From an uncultured Collinsella sp. (GTDB lineage Bacteria; Actinomycetota; Coriobacteriia; Coriobacteriales; Coriobacteriaceae), in NCBI GenBank assembly GCA_900754525.1, contig CAAEDE010000012.1:1-43497 (forward strand): DNA of 43,497 nucleotides, in the 5' to 3' direction. The first letter of the stretch is position 1, and each line of letters opens with the position of its first letter. The notes beneath the pieces were generated by a model, which saw only the letters and a list, made by a program, of their open reading frames with translations, was not told the DNA's origin and made no database searches. A program made the translations under genes and the position numbers. Positions 1 through 8,178 of this stretch are shown here, in pieces.

Positions 1-3000
1 CCACCGTGCGCCTGCTCGCCGACGGAAAGGACGCCGGCAAGTCGATCGAGCTCAACGAGTCCAATAACTGGAAGGGCTCCTTCGAGGGCCTGCCCAAGTA
101 CTCGAAGTCCGGCTCCGAGGTCGCCTACGCCGTGGCCGAGGACGCCGTCGAGGGCTACAGCTCTAAGGTCACCGGCGACGCCGGGCGCGGCTTCACCGTG
201 ACCAACACTTTGAAGACGGGCGAGCTCGACGTCTCCAAGACCGTCGTGGCGCGCGAGGGCCTGGCGGTCGACGCGGACAAGATATTTAAGTTTGTGGTTG
301 AGGCCACCGATGCCGCGGGCCGCAAAGTATCCGGCGCCTACGGTGACGCGACGTTCGAGGACGGCAAGGCGACCCTCAAGCTCAAAGATGGCCAGACGGC
401 GAGGATCACGGGGCTGCCCGCGGGAACCGCCTACACGGTGACCGAACGTGCCGCCGATGGCTACAAGGCCGCGGTGAACGGAGCCGAGGGATCCAGGGCC
501 GATGGCTCCATCTCGGCCGACCAGGTCTCCTCCGCCGCCTTCACCAACACCTTCGACCCCGCCCCCGCCACGGCGTCCGTCCCCGAGCTCACCAAGGTGC
601 TCGCGGGCGGCCGCAAGCCCGGCCTCCAGGAGGGGGAATTCACCTTTGAGCTCTCCCTCACCGACGGTGCGGGCAATGTGCTCGAGGGCTACCCAATCGA
701 GGCGAAGAATAACAAGGACGGAAAGGTTTCCTTTGGCGAGCTCAGCTTCACCAATCTGGGTACCTACCACGCGACCGTGACCGAGAAAGCAAACGGCGAT
801 GTCCTGATTGAGGACGATGCGCATGCCTACACCTTCGACATCACGGTGACTCAGATTGGCGCCGGCCTTAAGGCCGAGATCTCCAACGAGCGGGGCAAGA
901 AGACTTTCACCAACACCTTCACGCCGCACGACAACACGAAGGCCGTCACCAAGGCGGACGCCTCGGGCGCCAAGGTCGATGTGGGTGGCAAGCCGGTGGG
1001 CGTGGGCGATACCCTCACCTATACCATCGGCTGGGCCAATAACAGCGTCGACGACAGGGGCGCCGCGCAGGCGGCCGACGTGACGGTGACCGATGTCCTG
1101 CCCAAGGGCGTTGACTATGTTGAGGGCTCTGCCGACGGCGCCGCCTACGATGCCGCGACGCGCACCCTTACCTGGTCTCTCGGTCAACAGAATGCAGGCG
1201 CTACGGGTACGTTGAGCTTCGACGTGATTGTTTCTGCTGATGCCGCTACGGTCGATGACATCTTCAACACCGCCACGGTCAAGGTGGGGGAGAACGAATT
1301 CCAGACCACGACGACCCATAATAAGGTGTCCCGTGAGGGCAGCCTCACCGTCAAGAAGACGGTCGTCGGCGGCGACAGCCAGCGCGAGTTCGGCTTTGCG
1401 GTCACGCTGACCGACAGGGACGGCGAGCCCGTCTCCGGCACCTTCGACAAGGGCGAGGACGCCGTGACGTTCGCGAACGGCAAGGCGACCTTCACGCTCA
1501 GGGACGGCGGGGAGAAGGCCATCGCCGGCCTGCCCGTGGGCGCGCGCTACACCGTGACCGAGGACGCCGCCGAGGGCTACACGACTGCGGTCAACGGGGC
1601 TGACGGCTCCAAGGCCGAAGGCATCGTGACCGAGGACGGCGCGACCGCGGCGTTCACCAACACGTACGGTACGGCCACCGAGGGCAGAGACGTCTCCACC
1701 GCGGGACTCTTCACCAAGGCGCTCGAGGGCCGCGACTGGGCGGAGGGCGACAGCTTCCAGTTTGCGCTCGCGGGCGAGGGCAGCGCCCCCATGCCCGAGG
1801 GCTCTGCCGGTGGCTGCAAGACCGTCAGCGTGACGGCCGCCGGCACCAAGGCGGGCGATAGGGTCGTCTTCGACTTCGGCTCCATCCGCTACACGCTCGA
1901 CGACATCAAGGACGCCGAGTTCGCCGAGGTCGGCGGCAAGCGCGTGCGCGCCAAGACCTTCACCTACACGGTGCGCGAGGTCAGGCCCGATGACGGCTCC
2001 GCCATCGCCGGCGTGGCCTACGACGGCCACGTCGCCACGATGACGGTGACCGTGACCGACGACGGTTCCGGCAACCTCACGGCCTCGACGCCCGCGATCG
2101 CGCAGGTGAGCGGTGGCGACTTCGTCAACACCTACACGACTGAGCTCGACTATTCGGCCCGCGCGGGCGTGCGCCTGTCCAAGACGCTCTCCGGTCGCGC
2201 CATGGAGGCGGGGCAGTTCGCCTTCACCGTGACCGCCGACGCCGAGACGGCCGCCAAGCTCGGCCTCAAGACCGGCAAGGACGCCTACGCCGTGGCCGCG
2301 GCTGACGATGGGAAGGCCGACCTGGTCGACCTCATCGGCGGTGCCGCGGAGAGCGACGTGAAGTTCACCGACGCCGACGCGGGCAAGACCTACCGCTTCA
2401 CCGTCACCGAGACCAAGCTCGGCGGCGAGGGCTACACCAACGACACCGCGCCGCGCACGGTGACCATCGCGCCCGGCTACGACGCCGCGACGGGCAGGCT
2501 CACGGTCACGACCGCGGTTGCCAAGGACGGTGTCGAGGTCGCCCGCAGCGAGGTCTCCACGGCAGATGACGCCACGGAGACGCCCGCGCCCGTGACGGTC
2601 GCGTTCGAGAACTCCTACGAGGCCACCGGAACGCTTGGCGGCGAGGGCAGCGTGACAATTAACGCCACCAAGACGCTGACGGGCCGCGCCGCGGCGGCGG
2701 GCGAGTTCTCGTTCTCCGTCCGCGACGCCCGGGGCGACGTGGTCGCGACCGCGACCAACCGGGCCTCCGGCGACGGCGAGGCCGCGGGGCTCTCGTTCTC
2801 GCCCATCGCCTACACCACCGACACTCTCGAGCAGATGGTGGCGGACGGCACCGCCACCAGGGCCGCCGACGGCTCCTGGGCCATTCCCTATACCGTTTCC
2901 GAGGACGGTACGGACCGGCTGCCCGCGGGCGTGACGGCGACCGCCTCGAGCTTCGACATCACGGTCAAGGTGACCGATAACGGCAAGGGCGGGCTGGACG

Positions 3001-4499
3001 TTAGCGTGGTCTACCCCGAGGGCTCCGGCGGCACGCTGTCGTTTGTGAACGGCTACGGCACCAACGAGGCGACAGTCGACCTCGCGGGCACCAAGACGCT
3101 GGCGCTCGGCCAGGCCGGGCTCGGCCTCACGCAGGCCGACATCGCGGGCAAGTACACCTTTAAGATCGCGCCGCTGGACGGCGCGCCCGCGCCCGCGCCG
3201 GCCGACGCCTCCGGCAAGACGGTGACCGAGGCGACCAACGACGCCGCCGGCAACGTCGAGCTGGGCCACGTCACGTTCAGGCAGCCGAGCGACCTCGACG
3301 ACGCCGAGATCGACGGCCAAGGTCTGCGCACCAAGACGTTCGCCTACCGGGTGAGCGAGTCCGGTTCGGTCGACGGCGTGGTCAACGACGCGACGGCGAC
3401 AAGGACCTTCACGGTCAGGGTGGTCGAGGACACCAACGCGGGCACGCTCGCCGCGGAGGTCCTGCCCGCAGAGGGCACGCCCGAGGGCAAGGGCGCGTTC
3501 GAGTTCACCAACACCTACGGCGTGAACCCGACGCCGAGCTCCGTCACCGACCAGATCACGGTGAACAAGAAGCTCAAGGGCCGCGACCTGGCCGAGGGCG
3601 AGTTCGAGTTCCGGCTGGTCGAGATCGCCGCCGACGGCAGCGAGAGCGTCGCGGCGACGGGCAGGAACGCCGCCGACGGCACGGTCGCTCTCAGCCCCGT
3701 CACCTACACCGCGCCCGGCACGCACAGCTATGAGCTGCGCGAGGTCGCCGGCACGGCGGGCGGCGTGACGTACGACAGGGCGACGTACCGCGTGCGCACG
3801 ACGGTCACCGATGCCGGAAACGGCATGCTCACCGTCAGGCACGAGCTGGCGGATGCCGAGGGCAATCCCACGGGCGACGACTCGGTGACGTTCACCAACG
3901 GCTACGAGGCCGCGCCCGTCACCCTCAAGCTGGGCGCCGCCAAGGTGCTCAAGGGCGCCGAGCTCAAGGCGGGCCAGTTTAGCTTTGAGCTCAAGAGCCG
4001 GGACGGCAAGGTCATGTCGACCGCCAGGAACGCCGCGGACGGCAGCGTCACGTTCGATGCGCTGACGTTCAAGCAGGTCGGCACCTACACCTTCACGGTG
4101 AGCGAGGTCGACGACGGCCAGGCGCACGTGACCTACGACAAGGCCGTGCACAAGATCGTCGTCACGGTGAGCGACGAGGCGGCCGACGGCACCAAGACGG
4201 GCTACCTGTCGGCGAGGGTCTCCTACGAGGGCGACGCCAACGTGCCGCCAGTCTTCACCAACAGCTACGCCGAGAATCCCGGGACCCCCGGCACCCCCGA
4301 GAACCCCGGCACGCCGGGCGGCGGCTCAGACGGCGGTTCAGATAACGGCTCCGGCGGCGGCTCTAGCGGCGACGGCTCCAAGGGCGGCATGCCCGACACT
4401 GGCGACCGCAGCCTGCCGGTCGAGGCGCTCGCGGCCATGGCCGGCATCGGCGCGCTGACCGCAGCGGGCGGCGCGGTCCTGTACCGCAGGCGCCGCTAG
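1..4499 (+). CDS. Giant pilin-like wall-anchored adhesin, 3' part
   Basis: The reading frame is open to the left edge, so the N-terminus and signal peptide lie outside the window; about 1,498 residues are visible. The protein is a string of about ten beta-sandwich modules of 110-160 residues, each ending in a TNTF, TNTY, VNTY or TNSY strand. Modules of the Spy0128/FctA pilin type (TKALEGRDW near the start, YTVRE in the middle, FVNTY at the end) supply the Lys, Glu and Asn used for internal isopeptide bonds in that family. They alternate with Cna_B-like modules and one DUF11-like module (about residues 308-445). A Gly/Ser/Pro-rich linker precedes a sorting signal: MPDTG at 1462-1466, a hydrophobic stretch and a final RRRR. 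It is probably a sortase-anchored adhesin or pilus component. The ligand cannot be told from the sequence. Confidence 0.9.
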   Translation, partial: TVRLLADGKDAGKSIELNESNNWKGSFEGLPKYSKSGSEVAYAVAEDAVEGYSSKVTGDAGRGFTVTNTLKTGELDVSKTVVAREGLAVDADKIFKFVVEATDAAGRKVSGAYGDATFEDGKATLKLKDGQTARITGLPAGTAYTVTERAADGYKAAVNGAEGSRADGSISADQVSSAAFTNTFDPAPATASVPELTKVLAGGRKPGLQEGEFTFELSLTDGAGNVLEGYPIEAKNNKDGKVSFGELSFTNLGTYHATVTEKANGDVLIEDDAHAYTFDITVTQIGAGLKAEISNERGKKTFTNTFTPHDNTKAVTKADASGAKVDVGGKPVGVGDTLTYTIGWANNSVDDRGAAQAADVTVTDVLPKGVDYVEGSADGAAYDAATRTLTWSLGQQNAGATGTLSFDVIVSADAATVDDIFNTATVKVGENEFQTTTTHNKVSREGSLTVKKTVVGGDSQREFGFAVTLTDRDGEPVSGTFDKGEDAVTFANGKATFTLRDGGEKAIAGLPVGARYTVTEDAAEGYTTAVNGADGSKAEGIVTEDGATAAFTNTYGTATEGRDVSTAGLFTKALEGRDWAEGDSFQFALAGEGSAPMPEGSAGGCKTVSVTAAGTKAGDRVVFDFGSIRYTLDDIKDAEFAEVGGKRVRAKTFTYTVREVRPDDGSAIAGVAYDGHVATMTVTVTDDGSGNLTASTPAIAQVSGGDFVNTYTTELDYSARAGVRLSKTLSGRAMEAGQFAFTVTADAETAAKLGLKTGKDAYAVAAADDGKADLVDLIGGAAESDVKFTDADAGKTYRFTVTETKLGGEGYTNDTAPRTVTIAPGYDAATGRLTVTTAVAKDGVEVARSEVSTADDATETPAPVTVAFENSYEATGTLGGEGSVTINATKTLTGRAAAAGEFSFSVRDARGDVVATATNRASGDGEAAGLSFSPIAYTTDTLEQMVADGTATRAADGSWAIPYTVSEDGTDRLPAGVTATASSFDITVKVTDNGKGGLDVSVVYPEGSGGTLSFVNGYGTNEATVDLAGTKTLALGQAGLGLTQADIAGKYTFKIAPLDGAPAPAPADASGKTVTEATNDAAGNVELGHVTFRQPSDLDDAEIDGQGLRTKTFAYRVSESGSVDGVVNDATATRTFTVRVVEDTNAGTLAAEVLPAEGTPEGKGAFEFTNTYGVNPTPSSVTDQITVNKKLKGRDLAEGEFEFRLVEIAADGSESVAATGRNAADGTVALSPVTYTAPGTHSYELREVAGTAGGVTYDRATYRVRTTVTDAGNGMLTVRHELADAEGNPTGDDSVTFTNGYEAAPVTLKLGAAKVLKGAELKAGQFSFELKSRDGKVMSTARNAADGSVTFDALTFKQVGTYTFTVSEVDDGQAHVTYDKAVHKIVVTVSDEAADGTKTGYLSARVSYEGDANVPPVFTNSYAENPGTPGTPENPGTPGGGSDGGSDNGSGGGSSGDGSKGGMPDTGDRSLPVEALAAMAGIGALTAAGGAVLYRRRR

Positions 4500-4510
4500 C
4501 GATATGGACG

Positions 4511-4545
4511 AGTGGGGCGAATCCATCCGATGGGTTCGCCCCACT
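4511..4545 (+). terminator. Hairpin after the adhesin gene
   Basis: An inverted repeat 12 bases after the adhesin stop pairs AGTGGGGCGAA with TTCGCCCCACT, and CCAT with ATGG further in. There is no T-run after the stem, so termination here is plausible but not certain. Its right end touches the -35 box of the SRP RNA promoter. Confidence 0.55.
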
Positions 4546-4573
4546 TGCCCTGCTGGACGGGAGCAGGTAAGAT
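4545..4573 (+). promoter_or_regulatory. Promoter of the SRP RNA gene
   Basis: TTGCCC (4545-4550) and TAAGAT (4568-4573) are separated by 17 bases, a good sigma-70-type arrangement. Transcription would start near 4580, a few bases before the first stem of the SRP RNA. Confidence 0.6.
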
Positions 4574-4587
4574 ATACCGAGCGCCTA

Positions 4588-4690
4588 GCGCGTTCGATGG
4601 GTTCGGATGACGACATGTTCCGAATCTGGTCAGGTCCGGAAGGAAGCAGCCATAAGGAGCCTCTGTCGGGCATCCGAATCCATCGAGCGC
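4588..4690 (+). ncRNA. ffs: Small signal recognition particle RNA (4.5S)
   Basis: The segment holds the hallmark apical domain of bacterial SRP RNA, GGTCAGGTCCGGAAGGAAGC at about 4628-4647, which binds Ffh. The flanking strands pair as one long rod: GCGC..TCGATGG and TTCGGATG on the left match CATCCGAA and CCATCGAGCGC on the right. The length of about 103 nt fits the short bacterial form without an Alu domain. With Ffh and FtsY it targets nascent membrane proteins to the translocon. The ends are set by the stem and may be off by a few bases. Confidence 0.93.
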
Positions 4691-4704
4691 ACGGGCGCTT
4701 TTTT
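4686..4704 (+). terminator. Terminator of the SRP RNA gene
   Basis: AGCGC (4686-4690), loop ACGG and GCGCT (4695-4699) are followed by a run of six T, counting the last T of the stem. The left arm is shared with the 3' strand of the SRP RNA rod. Confidence 0.75.
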
Positions 4705-4711
4705 GGTGCCG

Positions 4712-4818
4712 CGATGCGGTTCCGGTGCCGGCGGGCTGTTTGGTGTCTCGCTGGTCCTCGGCTTTGCCTGCGGGATCGCTCGACTACCAAACAGCCCGCC
4801 GGCACCGGAACCGCATCG
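4712..4818. repeat. Perfect 33-bp inverted repeat
   Basis: The arms 4712-4744 and 4786-4818 are perfectly complementary over 33 bp around a 41-base loop. Beyond a short mismatch the pairing resumes with TTTTTGG on the left and CCAAAAA on the right, so the SRP terminator T-run is part of the outer stem. The arm is GC-rich (CGATGCGG at the outside, GTTTGGT at the loop). No coding function is apparent. From 4819 to 4952 I see nothing recognisable. Confidence 0.85.
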
Positions 4819-4952
4819 TCCAAAAATCACCCGTAAAGGCGCGTTAGCCTAATTAAATCTATCCCTTAAGGAATGCTGCTCGTTGGTGTTGTTTGGAGCG
4901 CGGTGGCGATGTGCTTCAAGAGACAATGGCATTACCATTTGTTTTTACAAGT

Positions 4953-4995
4953 AAAGAGGCCCGTTTCCCTGGGTTGGGGAAACGGACCTCTTTTT
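4953..4995. terminator. Bidirectional terminator
   Basis: GAGG-C-CCGTTTCCC pairs with GGGAAACGG-A-CCTC, with one mismatched pair. The plus strand continues with five T; the minus strand with TTTA. It lies about 45 bases past the stop of the minus-strand coiled-coil gene and can end that transcript as well as any from the left. Confidence 0.7.
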
Positions 4996-5038
4996 GTCTC
5001 TTGGCTTGTGGATTGGCGAAGACAATAACCGCTGGCAG

Positions 5039-6106
5039 CTATTTTGAGTTCCTGATGCGGCGTGTGGCTGTGGCGGTTATTCCGAGGCCTGCGGCGGCGA
5101 CTGCTGCGAGTGCGATTGCGCTCGGCGCTGCATCGCCCGTGTTCGCGAGCTTGCCGGCAGTCGTATTTGCTTGCTTGCCGCTGCTCGAGTTCGCCTGCTT
5201 GGTGGAGCTTGGTAGGGCGTCTTTGCCGGTTGCAGGTGAGGCAACGGGCGGTGTCGCCTCGGCGGGTTGCGTTGAGCCGGAGGGGGGCGTCGTCTCGGTC
5301 GGTTTCGTTATCTCGGGCGAGGTGGCCTTGTCTGCCGCGGCTTTTGCCTCTTCGTATGCCTTGCAGGCGTCGTCATAGGCCGTTTGCGCTTTTTTCAAAT
5401 TGTCGAGGAGCGCATCTCGCCAGGCTGTGAACCGGTCGATATCGGCTTTATATTTCTCTACAGCACGTTCACAGTCATTAACTCGTCTTTCCTCTCTTCT
5501 GAGGCGGTACTGGAACTCGCGGAGCTCCGTTTCGCAATAGTTTACGTGCGTTTTTGCCGATATGATCTCACTGTGCAACTGCTTTATTTGCTGTTTAGTA
5601 GTTTCGACAAACTCCTCGTAGCCGAGTGCTTCGAGTGTCTTAAGCATCTCATGTTTCTTCTCTAATTCTGCCTGGAGCTCGCTTACCCGGTTGATGGCCC
5701 CGTCGTATTTGGCTTGGGCAGCATCGATGTCCGCTTGCATGGTGGGAAGGAGTTCCCTCCCTTCGGCGGCTTGCGCCGCCATCTTTTCGCGGTACTCTTG
5801 AAAACGGGTAATGTCATCATTGAATCTCGCAATTTTCTCGGGACTTGCGGCGTTTTTTGCGGCCTCGAGGTTTTTGAGCGCTTCCTGCATGGCTGCATAC
5901 GCTTTTTCTTTTGCGGCGGCCGCGTCTTCTGTCTGCGGGGCGCCCGAATTGCCGTTGGCGGCGCTCGTCTGCGAAACGGCCGCACCGGTGGGGGCGCTGG
6001 TTTCTGCAGCGATCGCCGTTACGGGGGCGATTCCCGCGACAAGTGCCGCGGAAAGGGCGATGCCCACAGTTGCTCGTCTTGCTCTTCTTGCGAGAATGTC
6101 GTTCAT
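5039..6106 (-). CDS. Coiled-coil wall-anchored surface protein
   Basis: The 355-residue protein starts at an ATG preceded by GAGG at good spacing. Residues 1-34 form a signal peptide (RRARR basic start, hydrophobic core, cleavage near AIA-AE). Residues about 65-265 are rich in Ala, Glu, Lys and Gln with heptad-like spacing, so a long coiled coil is likely. A Thr/Pro/Ser-rich segment (about 268-315) follows, then a sorting signal: LANTG at 320-324, a hydrophobic stretch and the basic tail TRRIRNSK. It should be exported and linked to the wall by a sortase accepting LANTG. No enzymatic domain is visible; a spacer or adhesive role is inference. The gene stands alone, with a candidate extended -10 (TATACT) on the minus strand near 6160. 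Confidence 0.85.
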   Translation of the reverse strand: MNDILARRARRATVGIALSAALVAGIAPVTAIAAETSAPTGAAVSQTSAANGNSGAPQTEDAAAAKEKAYAAMQEALKNLEAAKNAASPEKIARFNDDITRFQEYREKMAAQAAEGRELLPTMQADIDAAQAKYDGAINRVSELQAELEKKHEMLKTLEALGYEEFVETTKQQIKQLHSEIISAKTHVNYCETELREFQYRLRREERRVNDCERAVEKYKADIDRFTAWRDALLDNLKKAQTAYDDACKAYEEAKAAADKATSPEITKPTETTPPSGSTQPAEATPPVASPATGKDALPSSTKQANSSSGKQANTTAGKLANTGDAAPSAIALAAVAAAGLGITATATRRIRNSK

Positions 6107-6241
6107 CTCGGCACCTCATTTCAAGGGTCGGCGACTAACTTGGTAGCACTAATGTAAGTATACCAAGCGGTCGACCCGACACTGGCTGGGTGCGCGCGTA
6201 TACCTCTCTGAAAACTGAATCCCGTTAGAAATGACGAGTTG

Positions 6242-6271
6242 TTTACGCTTCTTTTGGGCTCACCGTACTAT
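6242..6271 (+). promoter_or_regulatory. Candidate promoter of the first ABC operon
   Basis: TTTACG (6242-6247) and TACTAT (6266-6271) are 18 bases apart, about 45 bases before the ABC gene start. The -35 is weak. Confidence 0.35.
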
Positions 6272-6315
6272 CATGATTCGAATTGAGTGTGAATGATGAT
6301 AGGGAGCGCCTTTTT

Positions 6316-8178
6316 ATGATTGAGCTGCTCAGGCGTTTTGGTGGTAAGTTTCGCCGGTATATGGTGATTGGCCCTGCGTGTAAGCTGATCGAAGTGATTT
6401 TTGACCTGCTGACGCCGCTGGTGATTGCCCAGATGATCGACAAGGGCATTGGCTCGCACGACGTGAGCGCCGTTATCCACTACGGCATGCTACTTGCCGC
6501 CATGGCCGTGATCGGCATCTCGTTTACGCTCGTCTGCCAAAAGATGGCGGCGCTCACGTCGCAGGGCATGGGCACCGACATTCGCGGCGCGCTCTACGAG
6601 CACATCAACAAGCTGAGCTATGCTGAGCTCGACCGCTTTGGCACGCCGTCGCTCATCACCCGCATCACCAACGACGTTAACCAGGTCCAGCTCGCTGTGG
6701 CGCTGGGCGTGCGCATGCTCATCCGCTGGCCCTTTCTAGCGGTGGGCTCCATGTGCGCGGCCCTTGCCATCGACCTTAAGCTCGGCATCATCTTTTTGAT
6801 CTGCACGCCCGCTATCGGCCTGGTGTTTTGGTTTGTCATGGCGCGCTGTATCCCGTACTACAGGCAGCTGCAGGCAAAGCTCGACCGCATTGCGCTCATT
6901 TGCCGTGAGGGCCTTTCGGGCGCCCGCGTGGTCCGCGCCTTTGTGCGCGAGGACCACGAGCGCGAGCGCTTTGCCCAAGCTGCCGATGACCAGGCCAATA
7001 CCGCCATCGCGGTGGGCAAGCTCTCGTCGATCCTTAACCCCGTCACGTTTCTTGTGATGAACCTGGGCGTGTGCGCCATCCTGTGGGTGGGCGGTATACA
7101 GGTCAACGTGGGCGAGCTTACGCAGGGCCAGGTCATGGCGTTCGTCAACTACATGACGCAGACCCTCACCTCCATCGTGTACGTCGCCAATCTGGTCGTG
7201 GTCTTTACCAAGGCGAGCGCCAGCGCGTCGCGTATCAACGAGGTGCTCAACTGCGAGCCGAGCATCACCGACGAGGGCAACCAGCCGGTCGCGCTGCCCA
7301 AGCCGGGCAATGTCGCTCCAGTTCCCGCGCTGAGCTTGAGCCATGCGAGCTTCTCGTTTGGCGCTGGCGCGGCCAATGCTGTCAACGATGTGACGCTGGA
7401 ACTCCCGCTGGGCAAGACGCTCGGCATTATCGGCGGCACGGGCAGCGGCAAGTCCACACTCGTCTCCCTTATCTCGCGCCTGTACGATGCGAGCACCGGC
7501 AGCGTGAGCGTGATGGGCGCCGACGTGCGCACCTGGCCGCTCGACCAGCTGCGCCGTGTGGTCGCGACCGTTCCGCAGCGCGCATCGCTGGTGAGCGGCA
7601 CAATCCGCAGCAACCTGACCTGGCGTGACGAGTCGGCGACCGACGAGGAGCTCTGGGCAGCGCTCGATATGGCGCAAGCGAGCGAGTTCGTGCGCAACAA
7701 GCCGCAGGGGCTCGATGCCCCGGTCGAGGCGGGCGGTAAGAACTTCAGCGGTGGCCAACGCCAGCGCCTGACCATCGCGCGTGCCCTGGTGGGCTCGCCG
7801 CAGGTTCTGATCATGGACGATTCTGCCTCGGCGCTCGACTTTAAGACCGACGCGGCGCTTCGCCATGCCATCCGCGAGCGCAGTGTGCGCGGTGCCGCCG
7901 AGGGCGGGCTGCCGCTCACGACCGTCATCGTGAGCCAACGTGTCTCGACCGTTCGCGATGCCGACATGATCTGCGTACTCGACCACGGCTCGGCTGCGGG
8001 CCTGGGCACGCATGACGAGCTGTACGCGACCTGCCAGCTTTATCGCGAGATTTGCCAGTCGCAGCTGCGCCGCGAGGAGCTCGAGGGCCAACAGGGGAGT
8101 GCGGCGCCCGCGCCCACCCCAGGGCCCGCGTCCGTCCTAGGCGCCCCTGTATCTGTCTGCGCAAAGGAGGGCTGCTAA
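6316..8178 (+). CDS. Heterodimeric ABC exporter, degenerate-site subunit
   Basis: The 620-residue half-transporter has an N-terminal six-helix membrane domain (about 15-310) and a C-terminal nucleotide-binding domain. The ATG at 6316 has GGGAG nine bases upstream; a TTG at 6283 in frame has no ribosome site. Visible motifs are Walker A GGTGSGKST (about 373), signature FSGGQRQRL (about 477) and Walker B VLIMDD (497-502). The catalytic Glu is Asp and the switch His is Gln (SQR, 541). This is the pattern of the non-hydrolysing site in asymmetric exporters such as TM287/288 or BmrCD. The stop abuts the next start. A Pro/Ala-rich tail of about 30 residues follows the ATPase domain. It probably exports a drug, lipid or peptide; the substrate is unknown. 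Confidence 0.9.
   Translation: MIELLRRFGGKFRRYMVIGPACKLIEVIFDLLTPLVIAQMIDKGIGSHDVSAVIHYGMLLAAMAVIGISFTLVCQKMAALTSQGMGTDIRGALYEHINKLSYAELDRFGTPSLITRITNDVNQVQLAVALGVRMLIRWPFLAVGSMCAALAIDLKLGIIFLICTPAIGLVFWFVMARCIPYYRQLQAKLDRIALICREGLSGARVVRAFVREDHERERFAQAADDQANTAIAVGKLSSILNPVTFLVMNLGVCAILWVGGIQVNVGELTQGQVMAFVNYMTQTLTSIVYVANLVVVFTKASASASRINEVLNCEPSITDEGNQPVALPKPGNVAPVPALSLSHASFSFGAGAANAVNDVTLELPLGKTLGIIGGTGSGKSTLVSLISRLYDASTGSVSVMGADVRTWPLDQLRRVVATVPQRASLVSGTIRSNLTWRDESATDEELWAALDMAQASEFVRNKPQGLDAPVEAGGKNFSGGQRQRLTIARALVGSPQVLIMDDSASALDFKTDAALRHAIRERSVRGAAEGGLPLTTVIVSQRVSTVRDADMICVLDHGSAAGLGTHDELYATCQLYREICQSQLRREELEGQQGSAAPAPTPGPASVLGAPVSVCAKEGC

Noticed and set aside
4843..4950. Possible tRNA after the SRP RNA gene
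   Set aside because: No acceptor stem, T-loop GTTCNANNC or anticodon arm can be arranged there.
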